This document shows, piece by piece, positions 38,679 through 49,272 of a stretch of DNA of 64,000 bases. The position numbers were made by a program, and so were the translations under genes. Origin of the DNA: Candidatus Symbiobacter mobilis CR (GTDB lineage Bacteria; Pseudomonadota; Gammaproteobacteria; Burkholderiales; Burkholderiaceae_C). Numbering within the stretch: position 1 is the stretch's first letter; each line of letters opens with the position of its first letter. A model generated the notes under the pieces. The model saw only the letters and a program-made list of their open reading frames with translations, was not told where the DNA came from and made no database searches. Where the stretch lies: the NCBI RefSeq assembly GCF_000477435.1, contig NC_022576.1:372001-436000 (forward strand). Reading direction: 5' to 3'.

Positions 38679-38752
38679 GAACCTATTGCAGTAGGCAGGC
38701 GAGCCGCCGCCGCGTGCAATGCGATGGCGCAGCCCCTACTGGAATAGGTTCT
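38678..38752. repeat. 18-bp inverted repeat of the CCTACTGNAATAGGTT motif
   Basis: The arms AGAACCTATTGCAGTAGG (38678-38695) and CCTACTGGAATAGGTTCT (38735-38752) are complementary with one mismatch and enclose a 39-base loop. The first arm begins at the last base of the DUF4124 gene. It is followed 60 bases later by a REP-like repeat. It could act as a terminator-like barrier or be a small mobile-type element. Confidence 0.7.
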
Positions 38753-38812
38753 GAGAGCAGCGCTTTGTTCGTGGAATAGGAAGCCATCCGATGGAGTGGG
38801 GCGGTAGCGCTC

Positions 38813-38871
38813 CTGTGCAAGTCGCGAAGCGGCTTCTCGAAGCTCCCCTCGCACAGCGGAAGAGGGGCTGG
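38813..38871. repeat. 58-bp dispersed REP-like repeat, copy 2
   Basis: This matches 20593-20651 with about four substitutions. The inner part forms CCCCTC/GAGGGG dyad symmetry around CGCACAGCGGAA. It lies in the gap between the convergent DUF4124 and gatB genes, 12 bases from the gatB stop. Confidence 0.8.
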
Positions 38872-38883
38872 TCATTCACCCGT

Positions 38884-40386
38884 TCACCCCAACAATTTTT
38901 GGCGCAGTAGCTCGTTGACCTGCTGCGGATTGGCGCGGCCCCGGCTGGCTTTCATGACTTGACCGACGAGCGCATGGAACGCTTTGGCGTTGCCACTGCG
39001 CACTTCGGCCACGTTTTTGGGGTGGGTCTCGATCACGGTATCGACGATGCCATCCAACTCCCCGGTGTCGTTAAGCTGTTGCAGCCCCAGGTCGGCGATG
39101 AGGGCATCGATATACGTTGCTGCGTGGGTTTTTCCGTGCGTTTTTCCGTGCGTTGGCACGGTGTCGTCGGTGGGGGTAGGCTGGGTTTTCCAGAGGTGGT
39201 CGAACCCGGTCTTGGCACCGCTGATCGACAGGATGCCCTCTTCCACACGCTGGATCAGGCACGCCAACATGGCGGGGGTGACTGGCGATACAGCAATGGA
39301 TTGGCCTTCGAGGCGGCGCGCCATTTCGCCGGTGATCCAGTTGCAAACAGCCTTGGGTCGGCCACACGCGGCTACTGCAGCCTCGAAATAGGCTGCGACG
39401 TCACGATCCTGCGTGAGTAGGGCAGCGTCGATAGCAGACAGCCCATGCCCATGCACTATGCGGTCGGCAACGACTTGTGGCAGCTCGGGCATTTCCGCTC
39501 GTACCTCGTCGATCCATGCCGGGGCAATGTGCAAGGGTGGCAGGTCGGGGTCGGGGAAATAGCGGTAGTCGGCGGCGTCTTCCTTGGATCGCATGGCCCG
39601 CGTTGCTCCGGTATCGGGAGCAAAGAGCACGGTGGACTGGATGATGGCCCGTCCTTCTTCGAGTTCCCGGATTTGCCACGCCACTTCGTAGTCAATGGCC
39701 TGTTGCATGAACCGGAAACTGTTGAGGTTCTTGATCTCCCGCCGCGTTCCGAGGGGGGCACCGGGTTTGCGCACGGAAACATTGGCATCGCAGCGGAAAC
39801 TGCCTTCTTGCATATTGCCGTCGCAAATGCCGATCCAGGTCACCAGCTTGTGCAGCGTTCGGGCGTATGCAACGGCCTGGGCACTGGAGCGCAAGTCTGG
39901 TTCGGTGACGATTTCGAGCAAAGGCGTTCCCGCACGGTTAAGGTCGATGCCGGTGTGCCCCGTCCAATCTTCATGCAAGGATTTGCCCGCGTCTTCTTCG
40001 AGGTGGGCGCGCACCAAGCGAACGATCAAGGATGCACCCTCGAATTCGACCTTGACCAGCCCGCCTTGTACGACGGGGATGTCAAACTGGCTGATTTGGT
40101 ACCCCTTGGGCAGATCAGGGTAAAAGTAATTCTTGCGGGCGAAGACACTGCGCGGGGCGATCTTTGCATCCACCGCCAGCCCGAAACGAATCGCACAGTG
40201 GACGGCCTGTGCATTGATGACGGGCAACGTGCCTGGGAGTGCCATATCGATAGCGCAGGCTTGCGTGTTGGGTGGGGCGCCAAATGCCGTCGATGCCCGC
40301 GAAAACATTTTGGAATGGGTAGACAACTGCACGTGGGTCTCGAAACCGATGACGACCTCGTAGCCATGGATCAACGGTGCAGTCAT
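38884..40386 (-). CDS. gatB: Asp-tRNA(Asn)/Glu-tRNA(Gln) amidotransferase subunit B
   Basis: This 500-residue tRNA-binding and kinase-like subunit of GatCAB activates the Glu or Asp on the mischarged tRNA and accepts ammonia from GatA. The N-terminus has [15 protein letters not shown], then [19 protein letters not shown] and [17 protein letters not shown]. The YqeY-like tail ends with [17 protein letters not shown] linker between core and tail holds a tandem [11 protein letters not shown]. Start at 40386 overlaps the gatA stop by four bases. Confidence 0.95.
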   Translation of the reverse strand: MTAPLIHGYEVVIGFETHVQLSTHSKMFSRASTAFGAPPNTQACAIDMALPGTLPVINAQAVHCAIRFGLAVDAKIAPRSVFARKNYFYPDLPKGYQISQFDIPVVQGGLVKVEFEGASLIVRLVRAHLEEDAGKSLHEDWTGHTGIDLNRAGTPLLEIVTEPDLRSSAQAVAYARTLHKLVTWIGICDGNMQEGSFRCDANVSVRKPGAPLGTRREIKNLNSFRFMQQAIDYEVAWQIRELEEGRAIIQSTVLFAPDTGATRAMRSKEDAADYRYFPDPDLPPLHIAPAWIDEVRAEMPELPQVVADRIVHGHGLSAIDAALLTQDRDVAAYFEAAVAACGRPKAVCNWITGEMARRLEGQSIAVSPVTPAMLACLIQRVEEGILSISGAKTGFDHLWKTQPTPTDDTVPTHGKTHGKTHAATYIDALIADLGLQQLNDTGELDGIVDTVIETHPKNVAEVRSGNAKAFHALVGQVMKASRGRANPQQVNELLRQKLLG

Positions 40387-41912
40387 GCGGATGGCCCTCC
40401 TGCCTGGTTGGGCGTGGCGCAAACCACGGGGGAGGGGGAATCCAGTCGTGGGCGCTGTCTATGCCAGTCCGTGTGTTGCTGAAAACGGTGCGCAATGTTG
40501 AGCAGGCGCGATTCCGAGAGGTGCTGACCGATCCATTGGATTCCGATCGGCAGTCCCGACTTCCCAAACCCGGCAGGGACGCTCATGCAAGGCAGGCCAG
40601 CGAGCGAAGCAGGCAGGGTGAAGATGTCGGACAGGTAATCCGCGAGTGGATCGTTATCGTGGCTGCCCAGCAAGCGTGCGACTGTCGGCGATACCGGGCC
40701 GGCAATCACATCACACTGCAGAAATGCCTGGCGAAAGTCATCGGCAAGCATTCTGCGAATCCGTTGGGCTTGCAGATAGTAGGCGTCGTAGTACCCATGC
40801 GAGAGGACGTAGGTGCCAATCATGATCCGGCGCTGGACTTCCATGCCGAAGCCCTCGGTGCGCGTGCGAACGTACATATCGTCGAGATCGACGGGGTTCG
40901 CGGCACGGAAGCCATAGCGAACCCCGTCGTACCTGCCGAGATTGCTGGAAGCCTCTGCCGGGGCAATGATGTAGTAAACGGGAATCGAGAGGGCGGTACG
41001 GGGCAAGGCAATGCGCACCCGGCGCGCACCAAGCTTTTCCATTTCGACGAGGGCGGCCTCGACGGCGCAGCGCACGTCTTCATCGAGGGTGTGGGCGAAG
41101 AATTCGTCAGGAATGCCGATGCGCAGCCCCGTGAGATCGTCGGCCAATTGCGCAGTGAAGTCCTCAGGGGGAATATCCAGCGAGGTGGAATCGTGTTCCA
41201 GGTCGGGGCCGCATAGCGTGCGCAACAGCAGGGCGCAGTCTTCTGCCGTGTGGGCCAGCACCCCAGCCTGATCCAGACTCGACGCATAGGCAACCATTCC
41301 ATACCGCGATGCGCGTCCATACGTGGGTTTGATGCCAGTGACGCCACAGTACGAGGCAGGCTGGCGTATCGATCCTCCCGTATCGGTACCCGTAGCGGCG
41401 GCGGCCAGTCCGGCGGCTACGGCTGCTGCGCTGCCGCCCGAAGACCCCCCTGCGATGCGGGTGCGATCCCAGGGATTGCGCACTGGGCCGTAGGCCGAGT
41501 TCTCATTGGCAGAACCCATGGCGAATTCGTCGCAATTGAGCTTGCCCAGGGTGATGGCACCAGCCTCGTGGAGCTTGCGAACGACCGTGGCGTCGAAGGG
41601 GGATTGGTACCCCTGGAGCATTCGGGAACCAGCAGTGGTACAAAAATCCTTGGTGACAAAGATGTCTTTGTGCCCTAGCGGAACCCCTTCCAGCGGGCCA
41701 GCAGTCCCGTGGCCAAGGCGTTCGTCGCAAGCGCGTGCCTGGGCCAGGGTGATCTCTTCGCGCATGTCGAGCCAGGCACCGAGGTCGGCGTGGGCACGGG
41801 CACGTTGCAGATAGTGCGTGGCGACTTCGACGGCAGAGAGCGTGCGCTGGCGCAATTGCGCGGCAAGGCTGGCCACAGTCCATGTGGCGGGGTCACTGGG
41901 GAAGGGGGTCAT
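40383..41912 (-). CDS. gatA: Asp-tRNA(Asn)/Glu-tRNA(Gln) amidotransferase subunit A
   Basis: This 509-residue amidase-signature subunit releases ammonia from glutamine. The Ser-cisSer-Lys triad region is visible: [12 protein letters not shown] (Lys), then [14 protein letters not shown] and [18 protein letters not shown] (Ser residues). The length is normal. The gene follows gatC by 90 bases and is coupled to gatB. The presence of the full gatCAB set shows indirect charging of at least one amide tRNA. Confidence 0.95.
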   Translation of the reverse strand: MTPFPSDPATWTVASLAAQLRQRTLSAVEVATHYLQRARAHADLGAWLDMREEITLAQARACDERLGHGTAGPLEGVPLGHKDIFVTKDFCTTAGSRMLQGYQSPFDATVVRKLHEAGAITLGKLNCDEFAMGSANENSAYGPVRNPWDRTRIAGGSSGGSAAAVAAGLAAAATGTDTGGSIRQPASYCGVTGIKPTYGRASRYGMVAYASSLDQAGVLAHTAEDCALLLRTLCGPDLEHDSTSLDIPPEDFTAQLADDLTGLRIGIPDEFFAHTLDEDVRCAVEAALVEMEKLGARRVRIALPRTALSIPVYYIIAPAEASSNLGRYDGVRYGFRAANPVDLDDMYVRTRTEGFGMEVQRRIMIGTYVLSHGYYDAYYLQAQRIRRMLADDFRQAFLQCDVIAGPVSPTVARLLGSHDNDPLADYLSDIFTLPASLAGLPCMSVPAGFGKSGLPIGIQWIGQHLSESRLLNIAHRFQQHTDWHRQRPRLDSPSPVVCATPNQAGGPSA

Positions 41913-42002
41913 GACGGGGGAATAGATGAAATCGATAGCGCTTGGCGGCGCAGCATTGGTGGCCGTTGCATGACGGCGCAGAGGAGATGGCGCAAAGTGG
42001 GA

Positions 42003-42311
42003 TCAATCCAGCACTTTGGGAACCAGGAACAGCCCTTCTTCGACAGAAGGGGCGTTGCGCTGCAAGAGCGCACGCATGTCCAAGGATGGGGGTTCTCCGA
42101 CGCGGTCTTCGTGCAGACGCAAAGGAACTTCCAAGCCAACGTCCATGGGGTGCGCCAGCGGTGTGACCCCCGTCGTATCGACGGACTGGATGGTTTCGAC
42201 GAGGCCGAAAAAAGCATCAAGTTGCTTGTGCAAACATTCCCGCTCTGTGGGGGCGGGGTGGAGCCGGGCAAGCCTGGCGATGCGGTCGATGTCAGCGAGG
42301 GAAAGGGGCAT
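42003..42311 (-). CDS. gatC: Asp-tRNA(Asn)/Glu-tRNA(Gln) amidotransferase subunit C
   Basis: This 102-residue helical subunit wraps around GatA and stabilises the GatCAB complex. It carries IDRIARLARLHPAPTE at the start and ends with NAPSVEEGLFLVPKVLD, both typical. The ATG at 42311 sets the usual N-terminus. It is divergent from mreB across a 541-base gap, as seen in other Burkholderiales. Confidence 0.93.
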   Translation of the reverse strand: MPLSLADIDRIARLARLHPAPTERECLHKQLDAFFGLVETIQSVDTTGVTPLAHPMDVGLEVPLRLHEDRVGEPPSLDMRALLQRNAPSVEEGLFLVPKVLD

Positions 42312-43896
<1,585 letters not shown>

Positions 43897-43992
43897 ATCG
43901 GCGAACTGGCATCGAGCCAGCAACCATCAAGCTCCACAGGCTGCAAGTTTGGGCTGTCGTGTGGTTATCGTTTTTCCTCCTTGTTGCGTCTG

Positions 43993-44898
43993 ATGCAGGC
44001 TGGCACGCTGGGAAGTGCTCCATCCCCATTCTTCAAGCAGGGCCCTCCGGCGCTGTTGAGGCTATTGTTTTTTGGCGCCTTGTCGTTGTTGTTCATGGTG
44101 GGTGACGCCCGTTTGGGTGTCATGCAACCGATCCGCACTGCCATTGCGGTGGTTCTCTATCCCGTGCAGATGCTGCTGCTGCGTCCAGTGGCATGGATGC
44201 ATGGTGCGGCACAGTACTTTCATACCATTGAAGATGCGCGCGCCAAAGAGGCTGCTGCGCGGCACCGCTCGAATCTGCTTTCGCAGCGTGCGCAGCAAGT
44301 AGAGCAACTCATTCTCGAAAACGCACGATTGCGGTCCCAGCTCGGGCTTCGGGAACGTCTGCCTGTTTCGGCACAAGCGGCGCAGGTGTTGTACGACGTC
44401 CCCGACCCCTATGCCCGCAAGCTCGTCATCGACAAAGGGGGGCTTGTCGGCGTGGTGCAGGGTTCGCCTGTGCTGGATGAAAACGGTGTGTTAGGCCAAG
44501 TCACCCGTGTGTATCCCATGTCCAGCGAAGTCACCTTGCTGATTGACAAGAATCAAGCGATTCCTGTATTGAATGTCCGCTCCGGCGTGCGTGGACTGGC
44601 TTTCGGGGACGGCATTCCGGGACGGGGTACGCTGGAATTGCGATTCCTCCAAACCAATGTCGATATGGCCCCAGGGGATTTGCTGACGACTAGCGGCATT
44701 GATGGGGTCTATCCACCGGGGTTGTCGGTAGCGCGGGTATTGGCCGTCGATCGCGTCAGCGATTCGGCCTTTGCCCGGATTTCTTGTTTGCCTGTGGCAC
44801 GCATGGCGTCCACAGTCCATGTACTTGTGCTGCAACCCTTGCTTGCCCAGGCATCGACTGCCGAGGCCGTGGCGCCGCCGCAAGCTGCTTCGCACTGA
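43993..44898 (+). CDS. mreC: Rod-shape protein MreC
   Basis: This 301-residue inner-membrane protein has one helix (about 22-42), a coiled coil (about 75-105, AKEAAARHRSNLLSQRAQQVEQLI) and a periplasmic beta-rich domain. The domain contains DPYARKLVIDKGG, GQVTRVYPMSSEVTLLID and PGDLLTTSGIDGVYPPGL. It links MreB to PBP2. The ATG at 43993 is preferred over TTG at 43981. Confidence 0.93.
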   Translation: MQAGTLGSAPSPFFKQGPPALLRLLFFGALSLLFMVGDARLGVMQPIRTAIAVVLYPVQMLLLRPVAWMHGAAQYFHTIEDARAKEAAARHRSNLLSQRAQQVEQLILENARLRSQLGLRERLPVSAQAAQVLYDVPDPYARKLVIDKGGLVGVVQGSPVLDENGVLGQVTRVYPMSSEVTLLIDKNQAIPVLNVRSGVRGLAFGDGIPGRGTLELRFLQTNVDMAPGDLLTTSGIDGVYPPGLSVARVLAVDRVSDSAFARISCLPVARMASTVHVLVLQPLLAQASTAEAVAPPQAASH

Positions 44899-45243
44899 AG
44901 GCCTTATGTTGGTAGGTTATTGCACTGGCTGCGCTCCCATGCAAGCTCCCATGCAAGGCATTCCGCACCCGCCCCTTGGGCGGTACCTTGTCCCGATGGT
45001 GATGGGGAATCTTTTTTCGCTGGATGCACGCCATGTTCTCCTACTGGGTGCATTCCCCATACTTCCGCTGGTTGTATTTCACATTCTCCTTGGGGGAGAG
45101 GGCAACAAACGCCCCTCTCCCAGCGGGAGAGGGGCGGGGGTGAGGGCGATCACGTACTCTTACCGAAATAGGCCCCAAGCAATCTGGACGGACGTTGACG
45201 TATTCGCAGCAATTTTGGTATGCGGTAAGAAGGGTGCAGGGTC
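44899..45243. repeat. mreC-mreD gap containing REP-like palindrome
   Basis: This 345-base gap breaks the usually tight mreC-mreD junction. It contains a perfect palindrome at 45111-45135: GCCCCTCTCCC, AGC, GGGAGAGGGGC, followed by GGGGGTGAGGGCG. This is the common proteobacterial CCCTCTCCC/GGGAGAGGG extragenic palindrome. ACCGAAATAGG at 45163 resembles the motif at 38735. I see no coding sequence here. Confidence 0.75.
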
Positions 45244-45768
45244 ATGGTGATGCGCCGTGGAAAGCCGTTGCTGCTTCCCGCGCAACCCCGGTTCATTTGG
45301 AGTAGCCTGGTGGTGGCGTTAATCTTGGGCATTCTGCTGCCGACGCTGGTGCCGAATCGTGCAGTGTGGGTTCCGGACGTGCTCTCGGTCGTGCTCGTGT
45401 TTTGGATGCTGCACCAGCCAGACCGGGTTGGACTGGGTATGGCTTTCGCGTTGGGACTCATCCGGGATGTGCATTGCGGTAGCGTGCTTGGCGAGCAAGC
45501 GTTGGCGTATACGTTGCTCGGTTTTTTTGCATTGCAAATGCGGCGCAGACTCGAATGGTTCGGTTTGTGGGAGCAAGCAGTGCAGGTTTTCCCCTTGTTC
45601 CTGTTGGGACATGGGGTCGTGCTGATTTTGGAAATGGCGATCTCGGAAAAGATCCCCAACGGGTCGATGTTGCTGGCGCCCGTGCTGGAAGCCATGCTCT
45701 GGCCTGTGGTCACGTTGTTGTTGCTATTCCCCCAGACGCAGTCCGCAGATCCGGATGGGACGTTGTGA
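45244..45768 (+). CDS. mreD: Rod-shape protein MreD
   Basis: This 174-residue protein has about five transmembrane helices and the family-type LIRDVHCGSVLGEQALAYTLLGF segment. It partners MreC and PBP2 in the elongasome. Its length is normal. It begins after the REP-containing gap and is followed by mrdA after 31 bases. Confidence 0.9.
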   Translation: MVMRRGKPLLLPAQPRFIWSSLVVALILGILLPTLVPNRAVWVPDVLSVVLVFWMLHQPDRVGLGMAFALGLIRDVHCGSVLGEQALAYTLLGFFALQMRRRLEWFGLWEQAVQVFPLFLLGHGVVLILEMAISEKIPNGSMLLAPVLEAMLWPVVTLLLLFPQTQSADPDGTL

Positions 45769-45799
45769 GTAGCATGGGGTTGGACGATCCGTTGCGTGC

Positions 45800-47782
45800 A
45801 TGACCGTTTTTCGCAACATTCAGCAAGAAATCGCCCAGTTCCGATTGCGGGTGTTGGTCGCAGCGGTATTGGTGTTGTTGTGCTTTGCCTTGGTGCTGGG
45901 GCGGCTCGTTTTTCTACAGGTGATTCGCCATGCAGAATTGCGTGAGCAGGCCGAAAGCAATCGCACTGCCATCGTCCCCATCGTTCCCAATAGGGGGCTG
46001 ATCCTGGATCGCAATGGCCTGGTGCTGGCCAACAATTATTCGGCCTACATGCTTGAAATTACCCCGTCGAAAGTCCAGGACCTCGACAGCACCATTGATG
46101 GGCTTGCGAAGGTTCTGGAAGTGACACCCTGGGATCGTCGGCGTTTCAAAAAACTCTGTGAAGAAGCCAGAAATTTTGGTTCGATCCCGTTGCGCAGCAG
46201 ATTGAGTGACGCCGAAGTGGCACGTTTCGCAGTGGAGCGGTACCGATTCCCTGGAGTGGATATCAAAGCACGTCTCTTTCGGCACTATCCCCAGGGCACG
46301 TTGGCAAGCCACGTCGTGGGGTACATCGGCAGGATCAATGTGGAAGAGCAGGAGAAGATCGAAGAATCCGAAGATCCTGCCAATTACCGGGGAACGCAGT
46401 ACATCGGGAAGCTGGGCATCGAGCAAAGCTACGAAGCTTTGCTACACGGTACGACGGGGATCGATGCCATGGAAACCTCAGCCGCTGGGCGGGCCGTGCG
46501 TCGATTGGCCAGCCAGAGCGCCAAGCCGGGTGATACGGTTCGGTTATCTATCGATATCACCTTGCAAAAGCTCGTAGAAGACTTGTACGGTGACCGCAGG
46601 GGCGCGCTCGTTGCCATCGATCCTCGCAATGGGGAGGTATTGGCATTCGTGAGCAAACCAACCTTCGATCCCAACCTGTTTGTGGAGGGCATCGATCAGG
46701 ACAATTGGCAACTGCTCAATGGATCTCCGGACAAGCCCTTGCTCAATCGGGCGTTGCGGGGAACGTATCCACCGGGGTCTACGTACAAGCCGTTCATGGC
46801 TTTGGCTGCGTTATCGACGGGAGCCCGTTCTGCATCGACCGTGATTCATGATCCTGGGTACTACGTTTTTGGTGGCCACCGTTTTGGCAGCCCGGAAAAC
46901 GAGCGTGGAGGCATGATGAACATGCATCGTGCCATCGTCGAGTCCAGCAACGCCTACTTTTATTCCTTGGCCAATGAGATGGGTGTCGATGCCATCCATG
47001 ATTTCATGCAGTCGTTGGGGTTGGGGCAGATCACGGGAATCGACCTTCCGGGGGAGGTGCGGGGCATCTTGCCAAGCCAAGCTTGGAAGCGCAGTTACTA
47101 CCGCCGCGCACCATTGCAAAAGTGGTATGCGGGAGAGACGATTTCTTTGGGGATCGGGCAGGGATACAACAGCTTCACGATGCTGCAGCTCGCGCTGGCA
47201 ACGGCCACCATTGCGAATCATGGTCTTCGCAATACGCCACGACTGGTTCTTTCCGTCCAGGATACAAGTACGGATGCCGAAGTCCCGTTGACAAAACAGC
47301 CTCCTGTCAATCTGGGATTGCGCCGGGAACATCTGGAAGTCGTCCGCAATGCGATGGTGGGCGTGACGACCGAAGGTACTTCGGCGCGGGTTTTTGCTGG
47401 CGCGGGCTATGTGAGTGGCGGCAAAACGGGTACGGCGCAAGCCGTTTCCTTGGGCAAGAACGAGCGCTACAACGCTGCGCGCATGGCAGAACGACAACGA
47501 GACCATTCGCTCTATATCGCTTTTGCACCGGCGCACGCACCAACGATTGCCTTGGCTGCCATCGTCGAAAACGCTGGCTTTGGCGCAGCGGCGGCTGCAC
47601 CCATTGCGCGCCGGGTTTTCGACTACTGGCTCTTGCACCAGTTACCCAATGAAGAAGATATGGCTGCCGTGCGAAAAGGGCAGGCATTGGCTCCGCTACA
47701 GGCACCGCGCATGGCGATTCCTGACCCATCGTCTCCTCCGTCGCTGCCCGCCAGTGCCACCACGGTAGCCTTGCAACCATGA
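45800..47782 (+). CDS. mrdA: Penicillin-binding protein 2 (peptidoglycan transpeptidase)
   Basis: This 660-residue elongation-specific transpeptidase has one N-terminal membrane helix (about 17-38), a dimerisation region and the transpeptidase domain. The active site is S327-x-x-K330 in PPGSTYKPF, followed by SSN in ESSNAYFYS and KTG in SGGKTGTAQ. It works with RodA and MreBCD in side-wall growth. No rodA gene follows. Its stop overlaps the start of a creatininase-family gene by four bases. Confidence 0.95.
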   Translation: MTVFRNIQQEIAQFRLRVLVAAVLVLLCFALVLGRLVFLQVIRHAELREQAESNRTAIVPIVPNRGLILDRNGLVLANNYSAYMLEITPSKVQDLDSTIDGLAKVLEVTPWDRRRFKKLCEEARNFGSIPLRSRLSDAEVARFAVERYRFPGVDIKARLFRHYPQGTLASHVVGYIGRINVEEQEKIEESEDPANYRGTQYIGKLGIEQSYEALLHGTTGIDAMETSAAGRAVRRLASQSAKPGDTVRLSIDITLQKLVEDLYGDRRGALVAIDPRNGEVLAFVSKPTFDPNLFVEGIDQDNWQLLNGSPDKPLLNRALRGTYPPGSTYKPFMALAALSTGARSASTVIHDPGYYVFGGHRFGSPENERGGMMNMHRAIVESSNAYFYSLANEMGVDAIHDFMQSLGLGQITGIDLPGEVRGILPSQAWKRSYYRRAPLQKWYAGETISLGIGQGYNSFTMLQLALATATIANHGLRNTPRLVLSVQDTSTDAEVPLTKQPPVNLGLRREHLEVVRNAMVGVTTEGTSARVFAGAGYVSGGKTGTAQAVSLGKNERYNAARMAERQRDHSLYIAFAPAHAPTIALAAIVENAGFGAAAAAPIARRVFDYWLLHQLPNEEDMAAVRKGQALAPLQAPRMAIPDPSSPPSLPASATTVALQP

Positions 47783-48618
47783 CCACTGCTTCGCGCTATT
47801 GGGCAGACTGGAGCACCCGGGACTTTGCGGAGCTGGGTCGATCGGGCCATGCCGCCAGCACCATTGCGGTGCTTCCGATCGCAGCGGTAGAGCAGCACGG
47901 GCCACATCTGCCATTGCAAGTCGATGCACGTATCGTGGAGGGAATCATCGCGCAGGCCGTGCCCTTGTTGCCTGCCTCGCTTAGGGTGCTGTTCCTTCCG
48001 GTACAAGCGATTGGGCTGAGTACCGAGCACGCATGTTTCCCCGGGACGTTGCGCTTGCGGGCCGAAACAGTGTTGCGTCTGTGGACCGAATTGGGGGAAT
48101 CGGTTGCAGCATGTGGGATACGCAAATTGCTGTTTTTCAATGGACACGGGGGCAACGTGGGGCCGATGGATGTCGTCGCCCGTGACTTGCGGTTGCGTTG
48201 CGGGTTGTGCGTGTACAGAGCAAACTGGTTCGACTTGCCATGGCTGGATGCAACGGGCGAAGAAGTACGCTCGCGTTGCACGAGCCGGGAGTTGCGCTAT
48301 GGCGTCCATGCCGGAGAAATCGAAACTTCCCTGATGCTGGCCTTGGCCCCGGAGTGGGTGGCGATGGAGTGGGCACAGGATTTCCATTCCTCTGCCGAAG
48401 AACGCAATGAACGGTTCCCGATCCTTGGGGGATGTGGGGCCAAACGCACATGGCTTGCGCAAGATTTGCATTCGAGTGGTGCGGTGGGCAATGCCGCTGC
48501 TGCGACTGCCGAGCTCGGACACACCATCTTGCAAGCTGCCGCGCATTCCTTGGTGCGGTTGCTGGCCGAGTGGGATCGACTCGACGCTGTTGACATTGCA
48601 GCGCAATCAGCCCCGTGA
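47779..48618 (+). CDS. Creatininase-family amidohydrolase
   Basis: This 279-residue protein is of the creatininase fold, whose members hydrolyse small amides or formamides with two metal ions (creatinine amidohydrolase, MftE, ArfB). Metal-binding motifs are present: AVEQHGPHLPLQVD (Glu, His, Asp), FNGHGGN and HAGEIETSLML (Glu). The substrate cannot be assigned. It overlaps mrdA by four bases, so it is translationally coupled to PBP2, and it occupies the place where rodA often lies. Its 3' end overlaps convergent greB by 12 bases. Confidence 0.85.
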   Translation: MTTASRYWADWSTRDFAELGRSGHAASTIAVLPIAAVEQHGPHLPLQVDARIVEGIIAQAVPLLPASLRVLFLPVQAIGLSTEHACFPGTLRLRAETVLRLWTELGESVAACGIRKLLFFNGHGGNVGPMDVVARDLRLRCGLCVYRANWFDLPWLDATGEEVRSRCTSRELRYGVHAGEIETSLMLALAPEWVAMEWAQDFHSSAEERNERFPILGGCGAKRTWLAQDLHSSGAVGNAAAATAELGHTILQAAAHSLVRLLAEWDRLDAVDIAAQSAP

Positions 48619-49197
48619 GTTGTGTGCCATGGCTCCTTCTTGGGGCGCAGGGTAGCGTACGGTGATCACCTCGATTTCTTCGATACCCGCAGGCGTGGAT
48701 AGCCGCAGTCTGTCGCCCTCATCAGCCTTGATCAAGGTGCGTGCGATCGGGGAAATCCAGCTCACATCCCCACGAGAACTATCCGCTTCGTCGATGCCTA
48801 CGATCCGTACAGTGCGGGGCACCCCGTTGGCGCTGGCATAGGTGACAGTGGCCCCAAAAAAAATCTGCGTCTTGCCGTGGTGTAGCGCGGGGTCACAGAC
48901 GGCGGCGTTTTCCAGTCTTTTGACGAGAAAACGAATGCGGCGGTCGATTTCCCGCAGTCGTTTTTTGCCATACAGGTAATCCCCGTTTTCAGAGCGGTCA
49001 CCATTGCTTGCCGCCCAATGGACGGTCTCTACCACGCTCGGACGTTCGATATCGACCAGGTTGTGCAACTCATTTTGCAGAGCAGCAAAGCCTGCGGGGG
49101 TGATGTAGTTCTTGGTTCCCGCCGGCAGCGCAGGCGTGGAACTGTCATCGTCTGCGTGGTCAGTGTCGGTTTGCTCTTTGGTGAAAGCCTTGCTCAT
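48607..49197 (-). CDS. greB: Transcription elongation factor GreB
   Basis: This 196-residue factor inserts a coiled coil into the RNA polymerase secondary channel and stimulates cleavage of backtracked RNA. The N-terminal coiled coil includes the acidic tip in NGDRSENGDYLYGKKRLREIDRRI, and the C-terminal FKBP-like domain has VRIVGIDEAD and SWISPIARTLIKADEGD. The GDYLYGKKR segment marks GreB over GreA. A 20-residue acidic N-terminal extension precedes the Gre domain. The ATG at 49197 was chosen. Confidence 0.92.
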   Translation of the reverse strand: MSKAFTKEQTDTDHADDDSSTPALPAGTKNYITPAGFAALQNELHNLVDIERPSVVETVHWAASNGDRSENGDYLYGKKRLREIDRRIRFLVKRLENAAVCDPALHHGKTQIFFGATVTYASANGVPRTVRIVGIDEADSSRGDVSWISPIARTLIKADEGDRLRLSTPAGIEEIEVITVRYPAPQEGAMAHNSRG

Positions 49198-49272
49198 GGG
49201 GTGGGGTTCAATTTGTAGGCCCGCTTTGGGTGGAATAGCGCGGGGGAAAACGGCCACAGGTAAGATACCACC

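Noticed and set aside
44920-45171. 83-codon open frame between mreC and mreD
   Set aside because: It runs through the REP palindrome and has no ribosome site or conserved pattern.
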